Origin: Erigeron canadensis
Lineage: Eukaryota > Streptophyta > Magnoliopsida > Asterales > Asteraceae
Assembly: GCF_010389155.1 (NCBI RefSeq)
Contig: NC_057767.1
Location: forward strand, 5,873,765 to 5,937,764
Direction: 5' to 3'
DNA: 64,000 nt
Shown here piece after piece: positions 12,208 through 22,401 of the stretch (within the stretch, counting starts at the first letter, position 1; every line of letters begins with the position of its first letter). The translations under genes were made by a program, and so were the position numbers. A model generated the notes under the pieces. The model ran no database searches. It saw nothing but the letters and a program-made list of their open reading frames with translations, and was not told the origin of the DNA.

Positions 12208-13007
12208 GAGCATAGGGTATGGGAGGCTGACCCCGACCCCGAATCCTACATGGCAATCCGGCACCGGACCACTCACCATTCCCCTCCTTCTCGGCGCCGA
12301 CCCTTGGTTCGGGGTTCTTCGTCTGCACACCGATGCTCGGTGTTCTTTTCTTTACCTTTAATTATTTTCTTTGTTCTAATAATATAAATATATCAAGTAT
12401 TCTCTGTATATTATATATATATAACTCACCGACAAACTAGATATAAGATGAGGCGGTTATACGGTGATGGTGTTGATGTGGTGTTGCTCATCGTATCTTC
12501 ATGGTAGTGCGAGCATGAGGGATGGCAGAGTGATGGTGTGAATCGATGTTGAAGAATAAGTATAGATTTAGCAGAATAGATGTTGAAACGGAAATATGTA
12601 TATAGGAGCAAAAAGAGCAATTGACCATCGACTAGTTTCTATTTTTTTATTTGATGGTAGTTATGGTATTGGGGTAAAAATGGGTCTCGAGATAATGTCC
12701 CAAACACAAGTCTAGTTTTAATTAGTTCTACCTACCATTTTTTTCCTTTTAACAAGCATTAATTAAAAAAATAGTGAGACTTAAAATCATAAGATAAACG
12801 AAATTTAAAAAGAAGTTTAAAAAGTAATTTATATTTATAAAAGTAAAAGTTATGTAATTTACAAGAGTAAATAAAGTAAATAAAAAAGAAGTTGGTGTTC
12901 TGCGTTCTGTATGGTTCTGTATCCATAACGACTCAAAACTGATAAAGTGAATAAAGCTGATGTGGCATTCTGGATGGTTCTGCGTTATAGAACCATACCT
13001 GATGCTC
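12208..13007. mobile_element. PIF/Harbinger-type MITE with TTA TSD
   Basis: Inverted ends GAGCATAGGGTATGG and (minus strand) GAGCATCAGGTATGG are flanked by TTA at 12205-12207 and 13008-13010. The 800-bp interior is non-coding; a GC-rich patch near 12225-12340 gives a short spurious reading frame. TIR and duplication agree with Tourist/Harbinger derivatives. Confidence 0.75.
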
Positions 13008-13300
13008 TTACTCGTATGATATGATTTAGTCAACAAACAGTTTATATAGCACACTTCTCCATTTATAAAGGTTAAGTCCTTGTATATATATCTAGAAAAA
13101 TAATTGATATTCTTAAAACATATGATTAAAAATTTGCTTAATTTCTTAAATTTTGATACATATATCATGAGTTTCTTTTATTAAATTTTTTTTAACGATT
13201 TCAAAAAATTTATTATTTAAAATTTATAACAATATTAATTTTACGTTATTTAATGGTGTTAAAGTAATGCCATGGTTCCAGATATATATATATATATACA

Positions 13301-13881
13301 CTAGTCCTAATACCCGTACGATGTACGACAGTTATATAGATTAAGTTATAAAAAATTTGAATATGCCTCATACATGATTCGTGAGCATGAAATAAATTCA
13401 GCTTAAAGTAAATCGATAATTGAAGCTAAATTATAATAAACAACAATGATAAAAATAATATGTGTTTAGTTAGAGTTTTGGGTTTACTATAAATTTTTAA
13501 AATCATGTCAAAGTCGGAACTTATAAGCATAGTGGATGACGGCAAATAGTCATGTGATTTCAGATCGTAAACTCAAATTTTGAATTATTCATGTTAATAA
13601 CTTATTATAAATGATATATTTAATAGAAGTTAAAAAATTGAGAAAGAAAAAAAACTATTTATTAATGAGAAAACGATAAATCAAATAAGGTTATAATGTC
13701 TTTTGTACTAATAAACCAAGAGTTAGAGTTCAATTCTAAGTCCAATAAGAAAATTGAATCTATATACAATTAAAAAAGCTAATTTAATTTAATAAATAAA
13801 TTAAAAGGACATGTGTCGATCAAGGATTACGCCACATGTCGTTTCAAAAATATTTCAATCTTGTTTTAGTTACTTGGTAGA
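13301..13881 (-). mobile_element. Non-autonomous Helitron (copy 2)
   Basis: Minus-strand start TCTACCAAGTAACTAAAACA, 3' end hairpin CGTAC-ATC-GTACG followed by CTAG at 13301-13304, with A at 13300 and T at 13882. It is alignable with 7906-8491 over its whole length, including the conserved internal segment AGTGGATGACGGCAAATAG. Confidence 0.85.
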
Positions 13882-13925
13882 TGTGAAGGAATCTATACTC
13901 GAACTTAGGTATTTAACAGCCAAAA

Positions 13926-14467
13926 TATGGACGGAGCTAAGGTGGGGGCAGTGTGGGCAGCTGCCCCCACTCCAATCTTTGTACAATGCAAATTTTTTCA
14001 ATTTAAATAATATTTTTATAATTTATCTTCAAAAAAAATAAAAAAAATAAAAGGGAAATACATACAAATGTTATTTTCGTTGTCATAAGTGTATTATTTG
14101 AAAGTCATTGGTATTTAAAGCATTAGTTTTGAGATCTATCCATTGAGATAGTATAGCTTGAGTTTAGAAAAAAAAAAAAAACTTGAAGAAAGCAATTTCT
14201 TTATTTGAGTAAGTATATAAATGTGTAGTACAACCAACTACTAAATGTAAGAAAAAACTAATTGTTTCATACAAACTTATATATTTTGGGTTTTTTTTAA
14301 TTAATATTCATGAGATTAGTTAGTAACATCATTTCTTTTAGGCGTCTATTTTCTATTATCTAGTTAGGACCCAATTGCGTTTAATATTATCGTATATGAC
14401 TCTTATAAATATGAAAAACGACTTCTAAATTTGCCTCCTCATAAAAAAATTTCTGGCTCCATCCCTG
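13926..14467. mobile_element. Probable hAT-type MITE
   Basis: Ends TATGGACGGAGCTAAGG (left) and CAGGGATGGAGCCAGAA (right, minus strand) resemble the CAGGGGCGGAGCCAG ends of a common plant repeat. The flanking octamers AGCCAAAA (13918-13925) and AGTCAAAT (14468-14475) agree at 6 of 8 positions, suggesting an aged 8-bp duplication. Non-coding. Confidence 0.55.
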
Positions 14468-14475
14468 AGTCAAAT

Positions 14476-14984
14476 ATTCTTTATTTTCTATATAAATATA
14501 ACTGCATCATTATATATTATATAATCCGTATATTATATAATCCGTATATAGTACGAGTATTAAAACTAGTATAACTTGTAAACACAAAATACCAAGTAAA
14601 ACGTATATTTCACGTGATACAACAATAATAAAATAGTCCGTCTGAGTATCATGTCAACAAATATATAAAAAAGGGTGTGTCGGCATTCCATATACGGAGT
14701 AATATTTTTGATGATTAATAAAATAAACAAATAAATTATGTCATATCTAGATCGGTTGGTAAAAATGAGTGATACGATGTTGGTAACTACACATATATAC
14801 ATACGTATGTATGAGCTAATTTGTTTTCGTAGATGCAACGATATGGAAATCACTTGGCATTTCACTATATACAAACGTAAATGATTTGATTTTCTTCAAA
14901 ATCTTGGGAAAATCTTTGCTAGATATGGTATCTATCTATATACTACTATTTTTCTTCGCAAATAATTCTAGATTTGTTAACAAT
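14476..14984. other. Spacer, nothing recognised
   Basis: AT-rich; a hydrophobic minus-strand frame here has no family signature. Confidence 0.5.
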
Positions 14985-15823
14985 TGTGCCTAGGTGCACA
15001 TGATATAAATTAATTAATCTCCTTTACTTTCCTTATATAATATATAATTAAAAAAATAATAATGACAGCCTAAAGGATTGTCATTAAAAACATATTACAT
15101 GCACAAAAAGTAATACTTTATATATCAATAACCGCTTCCTGAATTTTCGCAAAACAAAGTACAAATTTTAATGCATCAAATTAATTAATACTGACCGCCA
15201 TAAAAGCTGTCATTAACAAAACTCATATAATTAATACTACCAATTTCTTAATTCATCTTCTTGTTCCGGTTTTACCCCCTTCTTCATTTAGTCATTATTT
15301 ATGCACACCAAATATCTCAATATTCCAATTCACTCTTCTTGATTTAGCCGATCTTCATATTGTAACTATTACTTTTGTTGATTCAAATCAATACAAATTA
15401 AAAGATATATACCAGGCTAATAATATCTCATTAATAACACTCCAATTGCTTGTCCGTTGATGAAATATTAAAATTTAAATTCCAAAATCAAAATAAACAA
15501 CTAACAAATTAATAAATCTCTTTGGTTTTTTCGTCATTTTTATTGATAAACTTATCGATCTTTTCTAACTGAAAATGCATTTTCTTTGTAGAATTTTGAT
15601 AGAATGCAAATGCTTCGTTTTTACTATGAAAAAATTAACCCACAAATGGTGTATAAAAAACTTGTATTGTGTTTTCAGAATTCTCATTGTGACTAGGTTG
15701 TAAAATTAAATATCTCCGGTGGTGGAAAGTTGTTTAAATCAAACAAATGATTTTAATTTGTTCAAATTTTGCAAACTAAAAGAAACAAATTAAAATGAAA
15801 GCAAATTAACAGTTCATATTGGT
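14985..15823. repeat. Left arm of an imperfect foldback repeat
   Basis: Pairs with 28533-28980 in inverted orientation. Anchors are TGTGCCTAGGTGCACATGAT against ATCATGTGCCCCCTAGGCAC, the stretch TTAATTAATCTCCTTTACTT, and TCTTCTTGTTCC followed by TTTTACCC. The left arm is longer, so indels separate the arms. No clear duplication flanks the outer ends. Confidence 0.7.
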
Positions 15824-16271
15824 TTGTATAAAGGGTAAATTACACTTTTCGTTTTTGAAGTTGACAACTTTTGCACTTTTTGTCCCTAACGTTTTTTACT
15901 ACATTTTTAACCTTAAAGTTGTCAAAAAATTTCAATTGACGTTCTTTGGCCAAACGGTGTTAAGTTTCAGCCGTTAAGTCTTACATGTACAAAACACGTG
16001 AGGGATTGAAAGTGAAAAATGTGAAAAGTTCAGGGACGAAAACTGAAATTTACCTTATCAATTGTCATCATCTTCATCTTCCCCGGCTGAGTGGTCGGAA
16101 AATTCGTCGGAAAACTTAAAATGTCGATATCTCACTCGTTACATCAAATTAGACCACGAGACCACCACCAAACTTCTCAAAATTAATTTTCGCACGAATC
16201 CTAACCAAAAGATTTCAGATTCAACACTTTCCAAAAAACTCAAAATCTTTTGGTTAGGATTGATGCGGAAA

Positions 16272-18215
16272 TGAAACAACAAGACTCGATTTACTTGAAA
16301 ACACGAAAGTTTTTTTATATATATATACCCCCACTGCGTCGCAGTGAGAACGAGAACTCCCACTGCGCCGCAGTGGGAAACCTCGGACCAAAACTGGAAG
16401 AATCCCCACTGCGCCGCAGTGGGAAGAAAGGAAAATCTGGTCGTGGGTTTCCACTGCGCCGCAGTGGGAAAAACCACCTCCACTGCGCCGCAGTGGCCCA
16501 AAGCCCTGCAACATCGAAATTTGCCCACCTTAAGATTAAACCAAAACCTTCAAACCTCAAACCAAAAACTAGGCGAATTACATTCCAGAATCGAAAGCAA
16601 GAGGGAGTTAACCTGAAAACATTCATATTTGTCAAGTTCGTTTGACCCACGACCCACTACACAACCATATGGGTCGATTATCCATTTTGACATTTTACAA
16701 CCAAATAACCATCTTTGTCAACTCCCAAACGACATAAACATGACCATTTACAAAATGTACCAAAACAAGACAACTAACATCCAAAATGTACCATGAGCCA
16801 AAGTCAAGAGGGACAACTAGGTTTCTAACCAAATTATGCCAATCTTCCGAGAATAGCCAAAATACCTTCCAAGTATCTATAATCACTAGCAACTTCAATC
16901 TCTATTCTTCAAGACAAGCAACTTAGTTCCTTCTTCCGGAACTACCTATAATCAAAGGGTAAACATCTGAAAGGTAAGTGAATGCTTAGTGAATATGATT
17001 GCATATAATCATATAAACGAAGGAGGGCAATGCTCAAGGGACTGTTGCATATGGACCGCCGTGTCATATCCATAATACTCACCCTTGGGCTAGGCATTAC
17101 ATGGATCCATATAAGCAAATGATTACAATTGACAATCAATATAACAATAACAATGCTCCACATGAGCCACGACCACCAAATAGGCCTGTAATCAAACTCA
17201 ACCACAAATGTGGGACTTAACGTCAAATCAATTACCACCAATGGTCACACTCAACATCGAACGGTAATTGACCCAACGATTATATCAAGATAAGCAAGTA
17301 TACTCACCTCCTTCGCGAAAACAACAATTAATCAAGATAACCGCAAAAGCACAATATCAAGCTTTCAACCTATCATATATCATAATGCATACATAAGAAA
17401 ATGCTCACTTTCTTAGCTATCTCAACATAACTAAACAACCCTTTCACTAGCATTCTAACCTCTAACCCATTCCACAAAGTCATTGAGTTGCTTACTTAAC
17501 AATCTATTCATATAAATTCCAAGATTTCATCATCATCATCATCATTATTTCCATCACTAGTAAAATCACCATTTTTCATAGTTGAAGCTTTTCTACCAAC
17601 ATTCTCATCTAAATCAAAATTAGCATAAGCAACTCAATAACTAATCCAAAATATCCAATAACTTGGGGAAAATCATACTTGGGCTCATCACTAGCAAAAC
17701 CCCCCAATTATTATTTTCAAGAACCCTAATTTCTAGTAAGGAAAGGAAATTAGGTTAAGAAGTAATTACCTCAACGAATGCAAAACAAATTTAATACTTG
17801 AAATTACTAAGTTCTTCCTTCCCCTCTTTCCTTGATGAATTCGACCCCCACCACCACCAATTAACCCAAACCCTAACTTTTTAATCTTGAAAGATGAAGG
17901 GATAAATTGTTCTTGATGAATATTATTAGTGATTTTAGCTTTGGATTTAAGATTACAAATTTGATTTTTGGATGGAATGCATGTAGAAAAGAGAATAAGA
18001 GTGGTAATGGAATAAGGTGGGTCAACAAACAAGATGGCTGACATCCTTGGGTGATGCCACGCCACATGCCTCTTTTTGGGTAAAATTTACCCGCTATCCG
18101 CCAAAGTTCCAACAAAGTTAACCCCCTTTTCAAAAACAAAATACTAGGAATTTATTTTAATGTCAAAACTACAAAAAGGGTTAATTTATTACCTTAAAAT
18201 TATCGGGGTGTTACA
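16272..18215 (-). repeat. 3' LTR of the gypsy element
   Basis: 1944 bp, closely similar to 26214-28164. Near its U5-side end (16330-16500) it carries five copies of a palindrome with core ACTGCGCCGCAGT; number and spacing differ from the partner LTR. Confidence 0.92.
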
Positions 18216-18228
18216 ACTCTCCCCCACT
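18216..18228 (-). other. Polypurine tract
   Basis: Read on the minus strand, AGTGGGGGAGAGT lies directly before the 3' LTR start TGTAACA. This is the position and composition of the plus-strand primer of LTR retrotransposons. Confidence 0.8.
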
Positions 18229-18237
18229 TGGAACAGA

Positions 18238-18642
18238 TCACGACCTCGTGATCCAAGCCATATGCAAAGACGGATAGTACACTAAAACATCATGTTCGGA
18301 TTCCCATGTACAATCGGACATCCTTCCATGCTTCCATAAAATCTTGTATGTTCTCACCGTCTTGTTTTGAACTCTCCTAAGTTCTTCTTCCACAATGGCG
18401 ATAGGCTCTTCCACATAATTCAATTTGTTGTCCACTTCAATCTCCTCTAAAGGTACATATGATGCATCGTTGGCGAGACACTTTCTGAGGTGTGAGACAT
18501 GAAAAGTGGGATGAATTCCCGAAAGCTCATCGGGCAATTCTAATCGATATGCAACTTTACCAATTCTAGCAAGAATCTTGAAAGGTTCGATAAAACGGGG
18601 ACTCAACTTTCCACGTTTTTGAAATCGTAGGACCCTTTCCAT
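18238..18642 (-). pseudogene. Integrase C-terminal module and chromodomain-like tail
   Basis: Contains a GPY/F-like module ([31 protein letters not shown]) and a chromodomain-like end ([27 protein letters not shown]). It is separated from the integrase core by a single-base loss near 18640, where the upstream frame ends at YDFKNVES, so the pol polyprotein would be truncated. Confidence 0.8.
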
Positions 18643-19312
18643 GGAGACACTTTCAACAAAACACGATCTCCCACATCGAACTCAATCGGTCTTCTTCGTT
18701 TGTCCGCACAGGATTTTTGTCGATCTTGGGCCGCCTTAAGTCTTTCCTTAATCACATCAATCTTTTCAATTGTCTTTAGAACCACTTCCGTACCGCCAAT
18801 TTCTCTTTGCCCCACCTCTCCCCTACAAATGGGAGACCAACACTTCCTACACTTCCTACCATACAACATCTCATATGGTGGCATTTGTATACTTGAGTGG
18901 TAAATATTGTTGTAGGAGAACTCCACCAATGGTAAGTAAAGATCCCAAGTCCCACCAAAGTCGATGATGCACGCCCGAAGCATGTCTTCGAGAGTTTGGA
19001 TAGTTCTTTCACTTTGGCCATCGGTTTGGGGATTACAAGCGGTACTAAACTTTAAAGTTGTGCCCATTTCTTCTTGAAATTTCCGCCAAAAGTGAGAAGT
19101 GAAACGAGTATCTCTATCTGACACAATGGATACTGGAACTCCATGCCTTGCCACTACTTCTTTAACATATATTTTTGCCAAAACCTCGGATGATGATGCT
19201 TCGCGAATGGGGAGGAACAAGACACTTTTTGTCAACCTATCAACTATCACCCAAATTGTGTCAAACTGATTTCTAGGCGTTTTGGGCAGTTTGGTGATAA
19301 AATCCATGGTGA
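18603..19312 (-). pseudogene. Retrotransposon integrase core
   Basis: DD35E core of a gypsy integrase: WVIVDRLTKS, then IVSDRDTRF, then the glutamate in TDGQSERTIQTLED. It begins MDFITKLPKTP at the edge of the solo LTR inserted at 19318 and runs out of frame at its end. The catalytic residues are present, but the frame is broken on both sides. Confidence 0.85.
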
Positions 19313-19317
19313 TATCC

Positions 19318-20897
19318 TGATAACGCTCAAATTATACATATTTATTTGAGCGTTTTCGTTCTATTTAACGTATAAATATGACCCATTTGAATGTAAATTA
19401 ATGTATTTTAGCTACTTATTACTTGCATAAGTGTTTTTGTAGGTTGCATTGGAAATTGATGGGGAAATGCACTAAAAAAGACAATAAAAATGTTGCTGAA
19501 CTGTTTTGGCCATAAAATATTCATTCGGTCTCCGATTGAGATGATTCAACTTTCTACGGATTCAGAAGATTATTATTTACAAGTTTCATGTTGATCACTT
19601 TCGATGAATTAGCCACCATGATCACATTTTAGAAGTTTGAAGCATAAAGATAAAACATGAAAGCGACATTATTCACCTCGACCCCATCTATTATACATTT
19701 GCAGCCAATGAATTGAAGATTTCTTTTGAATTGGCACGTTTATGATATTATTTTGGCTCAGTAGTTTCCTATTCATGTACTATCGTTGCAGCCTATGTCT
19801 CTGCAATAATGATCGTAATTGACACGTTTGGCTATAAATGGGGATTGCAGGAGATCAATTGAAGCGTGCCTACTAGTGAGAGCTACCATCTCACATATTA
19901 CTTCAAAGTCACCAACACCAATTCAGTTCTCAAAACACTTATTCGTAGTTTGTAATAAATCATTTAGTTTTTAAGTTACTATTGTTGATCATAAAAGCTC
20001 TAGTTACATTCAGATTACCATTGTCATTTAGAAAATCTTCTGTTACAATTTGTCTCCTAAGTTCTCGATCAATAAACTTTCAAATTAAGTTTGCACTTGA
20101 AATTATTCAAAGTTACTAGTTCCGAAGTCTCTAAAAAGCTTGCTTTATTACTAGAATACTCTAGTTCTCAAATTGTCCGTAAAACTTCGATCGCAATTTG
20201 CATAAAAATCTGTACGTCGAAATTTCATTTTATAAGTTGTTACCAGTTACCGTTGTAGCTAGTTTGAGTGAGATGAAGTAGCTTCTTGGTGCAAACTCAT
20301 TTGGTGTTCTTCCATTTTGAAGTCATCCTTTAGCTAAAAATAACATTACATTGAAGTCTTATTACAATTGGAGGTTAAGTTTTGATATTGTTACTTTTAT
20401 CGTTTAAGGTTAGTTATTTCCACTTATTAGTTTAATAATTGGATAGTGACAGTCCGATTATAAACTAGGGTTTGAAACAATTTCTGGTTACAAAAATCAA
20501 ACAAACTCTTTTTCGTGAGAAATAGTTAAATAACTATTTTTCGGCCGTAACGACCTTAAGTTTTATCTTTCGCTCCTCTTACGCCAAAATTTACTTTTCA
20601 GTCAATTAAAAGATTTCAAAAGATCACTTTTAGTTTGTTAAGCAACGTGACAACTCGGTCACAAAACCCCCCAATTTTACACTTTCTTTTTAGACTAGAT
20701 TTAATATTGTTATTAATTACTAAACTAATTCCCTTGGACGATCCTGGACTTACTAATAGCTAAACTATACGCGACAGGGTACACTGTCTGTGTGTGTAAT
20801 ATAATTATTAGTATATCCTTGTTTTATAAATTTAAAACTTGGGTGATTTTTACGATCAAAACGATTTAATAAAATATGCACTAAAATACACCCATCA
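19318..20897 (+). mobile_element. Solo LTR, TGAT...ATCA type (copy 2), nested
   Basis: 1580 bp from TGATAACGCTC to CACCCATCA, flanked by TATCC at 19313-19317 and 20898-20902. It splits the gypsy pol just before the integrase core. A plus-strand TATA-like CTATAAATGG lies near 19831. Near its 3' end it shares GCAACGTGACAACTCGGTCA and a GGGTACACTGTC hairpin-like motif with 58301-59786. Confidence 0.88.
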
Positions 20898-21280
20898 TAT
20901 CCTCCCATTTCCACTTAGGGATTTCTAATGGTTGCATCATACCATACGGGGTGAATAGAATATTTGGACTTGTGAGCACAAGTTAGACACCCTTCAACAC
21001 ATTTCACTACATCTCTCTTCATTCCGGGCCAGCAATAGTCAACCTATAGATCATGATACATCTTGGTAGCACCGGGGTGAATAGAATATTTGGACTTGTG
21101 AGCTTCATTAAGTAAAATTTGCTTTAACTCACAAGAGAAAGGAATCTAAATTCTTCCAAAGCGTAGGGTAAGGCCACGCGAATCCTTGGTGAAATATTGC
21201 GTTTGACCTTGAATTCTTTCCTTCTTAGGATCCCATTGTAAATCCTTTTCTTGAGCCGTTTTTATTTGCTCCATAAAGCG
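20898..21280 (-). pseudogene. Pol connector with H2C2 zinc-finger region, rearranged
   Basis: Minus-strand remnants between RNase H and integrase: HPGATKMYHDL, YCWPGMKRDVV and CVEGCLTC belong to the H2C2 finger. A stop interrupts the first part. A 26-nt block coding HKSKYSIHP occurs twice (around 20950-20976 and 21076-21102). The second appearance replaces the expected sequence after CLTCA and throws the following PYGMMQPLEIPKWKWE segment out of frame. Confidence 0.7.
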
Positions 21281-22401
21281 TTAGTGATTAAGGGAGATGA
21301 TGATAGAATGATGTGAACTTTTCCGGCTTAGAGCATCCGCCACAACATTTGCCTTTCTGGGATGATACAACATTTCGCAATCATAGTCTTTCAGAAGATC
21401 AAGCCATCTTCGTTGCCGATTATTGAGGTCTCTTTGTTCGAAGAAGTACTTAAGGCTTTTGTGATTGGAAGAGATGGTAAATTTGACTCTATAAAGATAA
21501 TGGCGCCAAATTTTCAAAGCGAAAACAACTGCCGCCAACTCCAAATCATGAGTAGGATAACGCTTCTCATGCTTTTTCAATTGCCTTGAGGCATAGGCAA
21601 TGACCCTTCCTCTTTGCATCAACACGCACCCAAGCCCATTTGATGATGCATCACAATACTCCGTCATATCCTCCATTCCATCAGGTAGAACGAGTACCGG
21701 GGCTTGACCCAACTTCTCTCGTAATTTTCGTAAAGCAACTTCTTGGTCACTTCCCCATTCAAATTTGATGTTCTTCCGAGTTAACTTGGTCAATGGCGAG
21801 GCTATTTTGGAGAAATCTTGTATAAAACGACGATAGTAACCCACTAGACCAAGAAAGCTTCTAATCTCCGATGGGTTCTTTGGTTGTTCCCATTTCATCA
21901 CCGCATTTATCTTGGCCGGATCCACCATAATTCCGTCATTACTAACGATGTGACCAAGGAATTGTACCTCCCTTAGCCAAAATTCACATTTGGAGAACTT
22001 GGCATAGAGTCTTTCTCTTCGCAAGGTTTCCAACACCTCTCTCAAATGGATTTCATGTTCGGATGAGCTGTTAGAATAGATAAGAATATCATCAATGAAA
22101 ACGATAACGGATTTATCAAGTATGGGACGGCATACACGGTTCATGAGATCCATGAATGCCGCGGGAGCATTTGTAAGACCAAAAGGCATGACCACGAATT
22201 CAAAATGACCATAACGAGTACGAAAAACGGTCTTCGGTATATCTTCATCACGTACCTTGAGTTGATGATAACCCGAACGAAGATCTATTTTAGAAAAATA
22301 TGAAGCTCCTTGAAGTTGATCAAATAAGTCATCGATTCTTGGCAATGGATATTTATTCTTGATGGTTACCTTGTTTAACTCCCGGTAATCGATACACATG
22401 C
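21281..22401 (-). pseudogene. Reverse transcriptase (C-terminal part) and RNase H
   Basis: Contains the RT motifs [37 protein letters not shown] and the catalytic FIDDILIYS, then the connection domain and RNase H (YCDAS, HDLEL, VADALSR). The usual TDHKSL of RNase H reads SNHKSL, which removes a catalytic aspartate. The frame is long and open, but it is cut off from the first part of RT by the solo LTR at 22402-23896. Confidence 0.92.

Noticed and set aside
16330..16500. CRISPR-like array (short palindromic repeats with spacers)
   Set aside because: The units are few, unevenly spaced and inside a plant LTR; there is no leader, no cas gene and the spacers are the LTR's own sequence.
16139..16645. 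Overlapping reading frames on both strands with repeated LRRSG/HCAAVG peptides
   Set aside because: They are translations of the ACTGCGCCGCAGT palindromes in the LTR; the peptide repeats follow from the DNA repeat and appear in every frame.
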